DNA from: UKL13-2 sp043773745
Lineage (GTDB): Bacteria > Pseudomonadota > Gammaproteobacteria > Burkholderiales > Usitatibacteraceae
DNA length: 35,389 bases
Assembly: GCA_043773745.1 (NCBI GenBank)
Contig: JAYVEV010000041.1
Location: 1 to 35,389, forward strand
Direction: 5' to 3'
A program made the position numbers and the translations under genes. The notes beneath the pieces were generated by a model that searched no databases, was not told where the DNA came from, and saw only the letters and a list, made by a program, of their open reading frames with translations. Shown here in pieces: positions 7,136-14,790 of this stretch. The first letter of the stretch is position 1; each line of letters opens with the position of its first letter.

Positions 7136-9166
7136 TCAATCCCCAGCGCTGGGTTGCACCGAAACAACGGCGGCTTCCACCCGTACGGCTAGCGGCTCAA
7201 TGGCGGCAGACTGTTTTACTTTGGGCCGATAACGTTTATCCACAATCGCCAGCACGCCGCCGAACGCCATGAACAGGCAACCAAACCAAATCCAGTCAAT
7301 AAACGGCTTTACATACACTCGTACGCCCCAGGCCCCATCGGCTGCGCCTTCAACCGGCTCGCCGAGCGAAACATAGAGGTCACGCGTCAACCCAGCGCTG
7401 ATTGCCGCCTCGGTCATGGTCTGACCCGATGCCAAATAGGTGCGTTTTTCAGGGCTTAAAACTTCGACTAATTTGCCGTTTTTGCTGACCTCAAAACGTC
7501 CGGTAATCGCCCGGTAGTTCGGGCCCGATTGCTCGCTCAGCGAGACAAATTTGAATTCATAACCGCCTTCAGTGGCGATACCGCCCGGTGCCAAACGGAC
7601 ATCGCGTTCGGTCTCAAAACCTTTCACCATCGTCACGCCGATGACAAATACCGCAATGCCAATATGGGCAATGTGCATGCCGTAATACGAGGGACTGTTG
7701 GCGGTGATTTTTGCCCTCAAGCCCGGCTGCGGCGTGATCTTGAAGCGGTGCACCAACGCGCTCAGAGTGGCGGCAATAATCCACACCGCGAGGGTAAGCC
7801 CGACCGCAATCCAGAGCGTCAATTTACCCATTGCCAACGGAATACCAACACCCGCGATCAGCGCAATCCCGGCTGCCCACTTTAGACGAACCAACAACTC
7901 GGGCAATGTGGCATTGCGCCACCGCGCGGCCGGGCCGACGGCCATTAAAAACAAGGCGGGCAACATGACGATGCCAAAAATCAAATCAAAATACGGTGGG
8001 CCAACCGAAATTTTACCGTAACCCAAGGCATCCATGAACAAGGGATACAGAGTACCAAGTGCGACGACTAACATCGCGACCACCATCAGAATATTGTTCG
8101 CGAGTAAAAACGATTCCCGCGATGCCGGCGAAAAAGCACCAGGCACCCGCGCTAGGCCGAGCTTGGGCGCACGCCACGCATAAAGCGCCAGCGAGGAGCC
8201 AATTACCAGCACCAGAAAGGCCAAAATAAACACGCCACGTTTGGGGTCGGTCGCAAAGGCATGCACACTGGTCAGCACACCTGAGCGCACCAGAAAGGTA
8301 CCCAGCAGCGATAATGAAAACGCGATGATGGCAAGCAACACCGTCCAGCTTTTGAAGATACCGCGCTTCTCGGTGACGGCCAGCGAATGAATCAATGCGG
8401 TGCCAACCAACCACGGCATGAAAGAGGCATTCTCGACTGGATCCCAGAACCACCAGCCACCCCAACCCAGCTCGTAGTACGCCCATGCACTACCCAAACA
8501 AATACCAACAGTCAGAAAGATCCAAGCAGCAGTAGTCCACGGCCGTGACCAGCGCGCCCAAGTGGCATCTAGCTTGCCGCCAAGCAAAGCCGCAACCGCG
8601 AACGCAAACGCAACCGAGAAGCCTACATACCCCATGTACAACATGGGTGGATGAATAATCATGCCGGGGTCTTGCAGCAGCGGGTTCAGATCGCGGCCTT
8701 CGGCAACCGCAGGCAACAAACGCTCAAAAGGATTCGAGGTCGCCAGCATGAAAAGCAAAAAGCCAACGGCGATCAAGCCCATCACCGACAACACCCGCGC
8801 AATGACCTCCAGCGGCAGGTTTTTTGACAACAGTGACACCGCAAACGTCCACCCACCCAGCATCAATACCCAGAGCAGCAGCGAACCTTCATGCGAACCC
8901 CAGCTTGCGGTAATGCGGTAGTGAACCGGCAGCTGCGTATTTGAATTCGCAGCCACGTTTTGCACCGAGAAATCGCTGACGATAAATGAGTACACCAGGC
9001 AAGCAAAAGCAAACGCAATAAACAAAAATTGACCCTGTGCCAGCGGACGGGCCAGCGACATTAGCCGACTATCGTTGCGAACCGCGCCCATCAACGGAAC
9101 CACGCCCAGCGTTATTGCCAGGCACAGCGCCAGAATGAGTGAGAAGTGACCGAGTTCGGGAATCAT
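7136..9166 (-). CDS. ccmF: Heme lyase subunit CcmF
   Basis: This large polytopic inner-membrane protein receives heme from holo-CcmE and ligates it to apocytochrome c. Its 676 residues match the family length (about 650-680). It carries the periplasmic WWD heme-handling motif (GGWWFWDPVENASFMPW, about residues 236-252) and flanking histidines consistent with heme ligands (for example H92 in WGSHEG, H172 in IHPPMLY and H260). Many membrane helices follow. It has the typical short C-terminal extension with a last transmembrane helix near residue 640. It sits between ccmE and ccmG in the conserved order. Confidence 0.97.
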   Translation of the reverse strand: MIPELGHFSLILALCLAITLGVVPLMGAVRNDSRLMSLARPLAQGQFLFIAFAFACLVYSFIVSDFSVQNVAANSNTQLPVHYRITASWGSHEGSLLLWVLMLGGWTFAVSLLSKNLPLEVIARVLSVMGLIAVGFLLFMLATSNPFERLLPAVAEGRDLNPLLQDPGMIIHPPMLYMGYVGFSVAFAFAVAALLGGKLDATWARWSRPWTTAAWIFLTVGICLGSAWAYYELGWGGWWFWDPVENASFMPWLVGTALIHSLAVTEKRGIFKSWTVLLAIIAFSLSLLGTFLVRSGVLTSVHAFATDPKRGVFILAFLVLVIGSSLALYAWRAPKLGLARVPGAFSPASRESFLLANNILMVVAMLVVALGTLYPLFMDALGYGKISVGPPYFDLIFGIVMLPALFLMAVGPAARWRNATLPELLVRLKWAAGIALIAGVGIPLAMGKLTLWIAVGLTLAVWIIAATLSALVHRFKITPQPGLRAKITANSPSYYGMHIAHIGIAVFVIGVTMVKGFETERDVRLAPGGIATEGGYEFKFVSLSEQSGPNYRAITGRFEVSKNGKLVEVLSPEKRTYLASGQTMTEAAISAGLTRDLYVSLGEPVEGAADGAWGVRVYVKPFIDWIWFGCLFMAFGGVLAIVDKRYRPKVKQSAAIEPLAVRVEAAVVSVQPSAGD

Positions 9167-9230
9167 CTTGAGCGTCCGACTAAATGAGTGTGGGTATGAG
9201 GTGAGTGAAGGGTGAAAGATTCAAGATTAT

Positions 9231-9719
9231 TTACGGTTTGGCGGGAGGCTGCGTCACGACAGCCTTTTGTCCAGCAAAGACGCTGCCCTCAATTGGATGT
9301 CCTGCTTTTTTGAGCGCCTCGGCGGCTTCAGGTGGCATATAGTTTTCATCATGCTTGGCCAAAACTTCAGAGGCGCGAAATACGCCATCTGCACCGACCT
9401 TGCCCTGCGCAATCACGCCTTTACCTTCCTTGAATAAATCGGGCAGGATGCCGGTGTAGCTGACCGGGATGGTTTGCACCGTATCAGTCACCGCAAATTT
9501 CACCGTTAAGCCGTCAGGCTGGCGCTGCAAACTGCCCGCCGTGACCAAGCCACCGAGCCGAAAAGTACGATCTTGAGGCGCTTTATTTTGCGCGACTTCA
9601 CTGGGCGTGAAGAAAAAAACCAAATTGGAATTGAAGGCGCGCAGCACCAGCGTGACGGCCAATGCAATCACCAATAATCCCATCGCAATCCACATAAAAC
9701 GTTTATGACGTGCTTTCAT
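9231..9719 (-). CDS. ccmE: Heme chaperone CcmE
   Basis: This periplasmic heme chaperone binds heme covalently through a histidine and delivers it to CcmF. The 162-residue protein has an N-terminal anchor helix (about residues 8-27) and an OB-fold barrel. The conserved HDENY motif contains the heme-linking H123 and Y127. The C-terminal tail is flexible and ends in a Pro/Lys-rich stretch. It is located between ccmD and ccmF, as in most System I operons. Confidence 0.96.
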   Translation of the reverse strand: MKARHKRFMWIAMGLLVIALAVTLVLRAFNSNLVFFFTPSEVAQNKAPQDRTFRLGGLVTAGSLQRQPDGLTVKFAVTDTVQTIPVSYTGILPDLFKEGKGVIAQGKVGADGVFRASEVLAKHDENYMPPEAAEALKKAGHPIEGSVFAGQKAVVTQPPAKP

Positions 9720-9771
9720 GACTCCACTCTGCCTTCAGATTTTCAATCTTTTAACTGTTCAACTGTTCCAC

Positions 9772-9930
9772 TCATTTAGCCGCACGGACATCGGTCAACT
9801 CTTGTTGCGCCCGTTTGACGCGAAGGCGCAAAACAATAACTTCGACCAATATCGCCAACGCAACCGCACCGAAAGAGCCCCACACATACAGCGCCCTTCC
9901 GTCCATCGCAAAAAATTCGTTCCAGTTCAT
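9772..9930 (-). CDS. ccmD: Heme exporter accessory protein CcmD
   Basis: This small open frame of 52 residues is read from ATG 9930 to TGA 9772, between ccmC and ccmE. The product begins MNWNEFFAMDG, followed by one membrane helix (about residues 15-36, with YVWGSFG) and a basic, charged tail (RLRVKRAQQEL). This is the standard CcmD layout: a helix then an Arg/Lys-rich cytoplasmic end. Its start codon overlaps the ccmC stop (ATGA), a sign of translational coupling. In known systems CcmD helps release holo-CcmE from the CcmABC complex. Confidence 0.9.
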   Translation of the reverse strand: MNWNEFFAMDGRALYVWGSFGAVALAILVEVIVLRLRVKRAQQELTDVRAAK

Positions 9931-10691
9931 GGTCGACCATTCAATGCCAAATCAGCAGTCGGCAATTCAGTTAGCCAATTCGCCAGCCGTCCGCTTTCCA
10001 ACTCGCGCTCCACAATAATCGCGCGAACTCGAACCAGCGATACAGCAATCGCATACATCCAGCAGGCCAGAGCCATCACCAACATACCGAGCGCCATGAT
10101 GCTCGCCATTTTTGAACCAGATGTTACCGACACCGAAGCGCCCTGATGCAGCGTGTTCCACCATTTAACTGAAAAATAAATAATCGGCACATTGATCGAG
10201 CCAACAATCACCAATAAGGCACCGGCTTTATCGGCGCGCTTTTTATCTTCAATCGCGTGGGTCAGCGCAATATAGCCCACATACAAAAATAATAAAATCA
10301 GCGTGGAGGTCATGCGCGCATCCCACACCCAATAAGTACCCCAGGTCGGCTTGCCCCATAGCGCGCCGGTCCACAACGCCAGCACGGTAAACATGGCGCC
10401 CGTTGGCGCCAATGCTTCCATCATCATCGAGGAGAGCCGGGTATTAAAACTAAGCGCCATGACGCCATAGCCTGCCATCACCAAATAAATGATCATCGCC
10501 ATCCATGCGGTTGGCACATGAATGAAAATAATGCGATACACCTCACCCTGCTGAAAGTCCTGTGGCGCAAGAAACAAACCCAAATACAAACCCGCCACGC
10601 CCAGAACGACCGCGAGCGTAGCGAACCATGGCGCCATCCTGCCTGCCAGTGGGTAAAAGGTCGTAGGAGAAGCGTATTTATAGATACTCAT
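9927..10691 (-). CDS. ccmC: Heme exporter / transfer protein CcmC
   Basis: CcmC loads heme onto CcmE at the periplasmic face of the membrane. The 254-residue protein has six membrane helices and the tryptophan-rich WWD-type motif WGTYWVWDARMTS (about residues 117-129). Periplasmic histidines at about H58 (FIHVP) and H182 (NTLHQGAS) correspond to the heme ligands of the family. It lies between ccmB and ccmD and ends in an ATGA overlap with ccmD. Confidence 0.96.
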   Translation of the reverse strand: MSIYKYASPTTFYPLAGRMAPWFATLAVVLGVAGLYLGLFLAPQDFQQGEVYRIIFIHVPTAWMAMIIYLVMAGYGVMALSFNTRLSSMMMEALAPTGAMFTVLALWTGALWGKPTWGTYWVWDARMTSTLILLFLYVGYIALTHAIEDKKRADKAGALLVIVGSINVPIIYFSVKWWNTLHQGASVSVTSGSKMASIMALGMLVMALACWMYAIAVSLVRVRAIIVERELESGRLANWLTELPTADLALNGRP

Positions 10692-10720
10692 TCGTCATCA
10701 CTTCGTTAAAACGGCTGAAA

Positions 10721-11431
10721 TCAATCCAGAGAAATTTTGATAGCCGCAGCGACAGCAAACGGCGTTACCAGTGCGCCGAATAACAATCCTGCTCCTAGTA
10801 GCGAGAGGTTGGCCACGTAATCTACGCCCGCCGACGCCGCCTCAACCGCACCTGCGCCAAAAATCAGCACCGGGATGTAAAGTGGCAAAATCAACAACGC
10901 GACCAATACTGAGCCGCCGCGCACACCCAGCGTCAGTGCCGCTCCAATCGCACCAAGCATTGATAATACAGGTGTACCCAATATTAGACTCACCACCAGC
11001 ACCACAAGTTCGTCGCTATTCAAGCCAAATTGCAGCCCGAGTAACGGTGCAAGCATCGCCAACGGTAGGCCAGTCGTCAACCAGTGTGCCGCTATTTTAC
11101 CGGCGACGATGACGCTTAAAGGAAATGGCGAGAGCATTAATTGCTCCAGCGTGCCATCCTGATAATCGCTCGCAAACAAGCGGGGCAGCGTCAACAGCAC
11201 CGATAGCAGCGCCGCTACCCACACAACGCCGGGAGCGATACGTTGAAGCAAGGCTGTTTCAGGTCCGATTGCCAACGGGAACAGGCTGACCACCATCACA
11301 AAAAATACCCATGCCTGCACCACCTCGCCTTTGGAACGAAAGGTGAGACGTATATCGCGTGCCGTCGCCAATACAAAGCCGCGTTCAGGTGCGGCAGCAC
11401 TCATCGTGACTTCATCCGCCGTGCGATTCAC
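10721..11431 (-). CDS. ccmB: Heme exporter membrane subunit CcmB
   Basis: This is the polytopic membrane subunit of the CcmAB ABC transporter, which with CcmCD drives release of holo-CcmE. The product of up to 236 residues has about six membrane helices and the family stretches ASDYQDGTLEQL and GSVLVALLILPLYIPVLIFG. The start at 11431 overlaps the ccmA stop by the ATGA arrangement. A second ATG at 11404 (227 residues) would begin closer to the usual family N-terminus, so the start is not settled. Confidence 0.94.
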   Translation of the reverse strand: MNRTADEVTMSAAAPERGFVLATARDIRLTFRSKGEVVQAWVFFVMVVSLFPLAIGPETALLQRIAPGVVWVAALLSVLLTLPRLFASDYQDGTLEQLMLSPFPLSVIVAGKIAAHWLTTGLPLAMLAPLLGLQFGLNSDELVVLVVSLILGTPVLSMLGAIGAALTLGVRGGSVLVALLILPLYIPVLIFGAGAVEAASAGVDYVANLSLLGAGLLFGALVTPFAVAAAIKISLD

Positions 11432-12066
11432 GCGGGTATCTCCAACGTGATTTCACGCGACGTGCCAGCAAATTGCATCGGCAGATGGCTCGCAATACAG
11501 GCCATGCCACCGCGCCCTAAATGCCGGTTGATGATCGCGGTAAACAGACTTACGCCTTCAGCATCAAGCGCATTGGTCGGCTCATCGAGCAGCCAGAACA
11601 CTTTATGGGCAAGGGCAAGTCGCGCCAGACCAATGCGCCGCTTCTGACCCTGCGAGAGTTTGCGGGCGGGCAAATGACGGCGCTCCAGCAAGCCGACTTC
11701 AGCTAGGGTTGGTAGCAAAGCTTCCGTAGCGATGGCCGCGTTCGGCATTCCATCCAGACGCAATGCTTCTTGAAGATTTTCAAGTGCGCTCAAATCATCC
11801 TTAATAGCATTCGCATGCGCGACATAAAGCATCAGATTGCGTCCCACGCCATCGAGCGGCTTTAAATTTTGCCGATCGCAAGATAACGAGCCCGCATCCG
11901 GCTGGGTGAACCCGGCCAGCACGCGCAGCAAGCTGGTCTTGCCGCTGCCGTTGGGGCCACGAAGAATGAGCACCTCGCCGCCGCCAACGCTAAACGATAA
12001 ATCCGCAAACAAACGACGCGGGCCACGGGTCAGCGTTAAGCCATCTGCACGAAAATCATGCGCCAT
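11428..12066 (-). CDS. ccmA: Heme exporter ATP-binding protein CcmA
   Basis: This is the ATPase of the CcmAB transporter. With the chosen start the protein is 212 residues, the normal size. The Walker A motif GPNGSGKT is at about residues 37-44, the ABC signature appears as LSQGQKRR, and Walker B is WLLDEP followed by a D-loop (NALD). The frame stays open to a GTG at 12129 and includes an ATG at 12117. I prefer ATG 12066 because the first strand of the ABC fold begins right after it; the longer forms would add a 17-21 residue tail without family support. It follows ccmI directly. Confidence 0.92.
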   Translation of the reverse strand: MAHDFRADGLTLTRGPRRLFADLSFSVGGGEVLILRGPNGSGKTSLLRVLAGFTQPDAGSLSCDRQNLKPLDGVGRNLMLYVAHANAIKDDLSALENLQEALRLDGMPNAAIATEALLPTLAEVGLLERRHLPARKLSQGQKRRIGLARLALAHKVFWLLDEPTNALDAEGVSLFTAIINRHLGRGGMACIASHLPMQFAGTSREITLEIPA

Positions 12067-12137
12067 GACGCTCTCAGCTGGGCGCGCAGAGTTTTCAGGC
12101 ATATTAAGCGCGGACATATTACCTAGCACGATGCCAT

Positions 12138-13445
12138 TTACGGCACCGTCCGGGAAATCGTTATGGCCAGATTTTTGCTACCCGGTTTGACGGGCGCAGC
12201 TTGCCCCGTCAAGTCACCAGACTGCAAAGTCGCGCCACCTGATTTCGAAATGCGCGCCTCAATCACGACCTCGGGGAAAGACGATAAATTCATGCCCGGC
12301 GCCATCGCCATCGCGTCGGTTAACGCAAAAAGATACGGCCACGATTGCGGCGCAGGGATTCGCAACACGGCCAGCGGCATCCGCGACGTCGGTGAGCTAG
12401 AACCCGCGGCACCCGCAGCACGTGCCAACACAAACAACGTATCGCCCGGCGCAATTTTTTCAGCCAGTCCGGGAGTGATCGTCACCGAACCCGATACGGT
12501 AGATGAAACATTCGCAACTGAAGCAAGTGGCGGTACTGCTTTGGCCGTTACCTCAGGAGCGGGCTTCCCCACAACCTCGGCAATGATTGCCTCTACTTCG
12601 CGATAATCGCTGGAGTCTTTTGCTACCAGAGTCTTTAATTTTTGCCAATGCTTGAGCGATAAGGCGCGATTGCCCAACCGCATTTCAGCAGTGCCTGCCA
12701 GGGCCAGCACCTTGGAATTATTACCATCTAGTTTTAGCGCCCTCTGAATAAGCTGGTAGGGCTTGCCATCGAAGCGACCTTCCTGGGTCATGACCAGCAC
12801 ATCGGCGTAGTCGGCCAGAACCTGGGCGTCACCGGGCAGCAGCTTCATCGCACGTTCGTAAGCTTCTGCTGCTTCAGGGTAGCGCCCCAACGCGTTTTGT
12901 GAGCGCGCCAGTAAAATCCAGCCCTTGGGGTCGCCAGGTTGCTCATTCATTTTTTTGGCAAGGCTGTCGACCATCGCCACAATTTGTTTATCCGACAATG
13001 GCGGCTCCGCATTCGCATTTGCATCCACAGAGCCAGCAGAGCTGACAGCCGCAACCGTTGTCACGCCAATTGCCTGCGGGGTGCCCAGCGCCAGATAGGC
13101 CAAAATCGCCCCGACAGGAATAAGCATCGCGAGGCATATGCCGACGATCCATGCATGCTTTTCGGAAGAAGAATCAGTCAGACGCGGCGCAGCGGCAAGC
13201 GCGGGCACCTCGGCCACAACACGGATACCCAACTCAGCCACCGCCAAGTCACGCTCTACATCAGTAATAAGGCCGCGTGCAACATCGTCGTCAAGCTCCT
13301 GCTTCTGCGCCCGAAAAATTGCGATGTTGCTTGATGCGTCAGATATGGATGGCGCGGCCGTTTGGCGCGGCCGTAGCAGCGGCACCAGCACAAAAGCCAA
13401 CGCAATCATCAGCATCAGTGCTGCCGCAATGAAAAATATAGTCAC
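12138..13445 (-). CDS. ccmI: Cytochrome c maturation TPR protein CcmI (CycH)
   Basis: CcmI is the apocytochrome chaperone of the System I heme lyase; it binds the C-terminus of apocytochromes through TPR repeats. The 435-residue protein has two membrane helices (about residues 3-24 and 97-120) with the usual cytoplasmic loop containing a QKQELDDDVARGLI-like stretch. TPR repeats lie at about 165-280. The C-terminal domain (about 320-435) contains the LAEKIAPGDTLFVLARA and MPLAVLRIP stretches. The start is a GTG. Its position as first gene of the operon, before ccmA, is unusual, since ccmI generally follows or is fused to ccmH at the end. Confidence 0.92.
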   Translation of the reverse strand: MTIFFIAAALMLMIALAFVLVPLLRPRQTAAPSISDASSNIAIFRAQKQELDDDVARGLITDVERDLAVAELGIRVVAEVPALAAAPRLTDSSSEKHAWIVGICLAMLIPVGAILAYLALGTPQAIGVTTVAAVSSAGSVDANANAEPPLSDKQIVAMVDSLAKKMNEQPGDPKGWILLARSQNALGRYPEAAEAYERAMKLLPGDAQVLADYADVLVMTQEGRFDGKPYQLIQRALKLDGNNSKVLALAGTAEMRLGNRALSLKHWQKLKTLVAKDSSDYREVEAIIAEVVGKPAPEVTAKAVPPLASVANVSSTVSGSVTITPGLAEKIAPGDTLFVLARAAGAAGSSSPTSRMPLAVLRIPAPQSWPYLFALTDAMAMAPGMNLSSFPEVVIEARISKSGGATLQSGDLTGQAAPVKPGSKNLAITISRTVP

Positions 13446-13829
13446 AGGTTACCTAGGTTACAAAATGAAATTATAGCCCGTCATCCGGCAATGCTTTAGC
13501 GCAATTAACGCCTGATTAACGCGACATTGCCAGAGCAAGCGCGCTGGAGCAATTTTTAGCCCAATTCAGTAACCGATAATACTTGAACTACAGAGCCACT
13601 CCCAACAGCATAGCAATCAAAAAACCTCCCCGCGATTTGCTACTTTATTTTTGCAAAACCGATTACACTTTCCCCGAATGATTTCAAATGCTGGCCATAA
13701 TTTAAGCATTTTTACAAATCCGATAAAAGTCCGGCACAACACAAAATAAGTAACCAAATAGGTCAAGGCGCACGAAAGGGGCATAGCAGTTTATTGCTAT
13801 GCGAAAAATAATTAAGCACCTTCAGGGAA
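13446..13829. promoter_or_regulatory. 384-nt divergent intergenic region between ccm operon and multiheme operon
   Basis: No gene is visible. Both operons must be started from here: ccm leftward and the cytochrome operon rightward. The centre is AT-rich. It contains a direct repeat ATTAACGC (twice near 13505-13525), a wide inverted pair GGCAATG/CATTGCC around it, and a perfect hairpin close to the cytochrome operon start (separate entry). I could not identify convincing -35/-10 pairs, nor an Fnr box or a CRP site. Confidence 0.6.
13781..13802. promoter_or_regulatory. Perfect 8-bp palindrome 28 nt before the cytochrome operon start
   Basis: GCATAGCA (13781-13788) and TGCTATGC (13795-13802) are perfect complements around a 6-nt loop. 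It could be an operator for a dimeric regulator or an RNA hairpin in the 5' leader of the multiheme operon. A poly-T run is absent on the plus strand, so it is not a plus-strand intrinsic terminator. Confidence 0.6.
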
Positions 13830-14762
13830 ATGCAGTGGCAACGGCAGCAAGATGACCGTTCAAACTGCATGAGGATGCGAAAAGCGCGATCTGCAGAATC
13901 TGCAGAAATCGGGCAAAAGAGGCAAAGTATCAGACATCGTACTTTTCTCGAATACCGACATTATCGTTACCTCAAGTTAGCGGTGGCGCTATCGCTTGTC
14001 GCCATTTTCGTTTATGCCTGGTTCAGTTTTCCGGTCGGGCGCTACGGCGGCACTATGGTTGGCTATGCTCTGGGCACAGTAGGGGCGCTCCTCATTGTCT
14101 GGTTGATGTGGCTAGGCATGCAAAAGCGCCGCTACCGTTCTAACACAAACGGTTTGCAGGGCTGGGTATCAGCGCATATTTATCTTGGTGCCAGCCTTAT
14201 CGTGGTCGCCACCCTGCACACGGGATTTCATATTGGGTGGAATGTGCATACGCTCGCCTATGTGTTGATGTTGACCGTTATATTTTCAGGATTTTTTGGC
14301 GTATATGTCTATATGCGTCTGCCGAGCCTGATGACAGAAAATATGGGCGAAGATACTCTCGACAGCGTGATGCTAAAAATCGCCGATGCAGATCGCGATA
14401 TCCGTCGTGTCGCGATGGCAATGCCTGATGCGGTAAGCCGTGCGGCCGAAGATTCCATCCAATACACCGTCATTGGCGGCGGGGTGCTTGCGCAGTTTCG
14501 CGGCAACCCGAAAAAATGCCCTACCCGCCTGGCCACAAAATTCCTTGAGGATGTGGGCAAAACACTGAATGGTGAGGATCAGCAACGTAATCACGAGCTT
14601 TATTCGCTGATGCTTCGCAAGAAAAAACTGGTGGCACGTGCTCGCGCAGATATACGTTTCAAGGCTGCGCTTAATTTATGGCTTTATTTTCATGTGCCGC
14701 TTTCGTTTGCCCTATTAGCGGCATTGAGCGCGCATATTATTTCGGTATTTTTTTACTGGTAG
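13830..14762 (+). CDS. Putative di-heme b-type cytochrome, membrane subunit
   Basis: This 310-residue inner-membrane protein has five predicted helices (about residues 48-68, 75-97, 112-134, 139-162 and 281-309) and a soluble loop (about 165-278) between the last two. Helix 3 carries H116 and H130, and helix 5 carries H288 and H302. Both pairs are spaced by 14 residues, the geometry of two stacked bis-histidine b hemes in a helix bundle; H134 and H140 are additional candidates. No c-type heme motif is present. As the first gene of the multiheme operon it is the best candidate for the quinol-oxidising (or reducing) entry point. The start is uncertain: ATG 13830 has a close AGGGA, and ATG 13869 is an alternative. 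I do not recognise a named family; the function is inferred from the histidine pattern and context. Confidence 0.7.
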   Translation: MQWQRQQDDRSNCMRMRKARSAESAEIGQKRQSIRHRTFLEYRHYRYLKLAVALSLVAIFVYAWFSFPVGRYGGTMVGYALGTVGALLIVWLMWLGMQKRRYRSNTNGLQGWVSAHIYLGASLIVVATLHTGFHIGWNVHTLAYVLMLTVIFSGFFGVYVYMRLPSLMTENMGEDTLDSVMLKIADADRDIRRVAMAMPDAVSRAAEDSIQYTVIGGGVLAQFRGNPKKCPTRLATKFLEDVGKTLNGEDQQRNHELYSLMLRKKKLVARARADIRFKAALNLWLYFHVPLSFALLAALSAHIISVFFYW

Positions 14763-14790
14763 CGGCAGCCTGGCTCACAAAATACGAACG

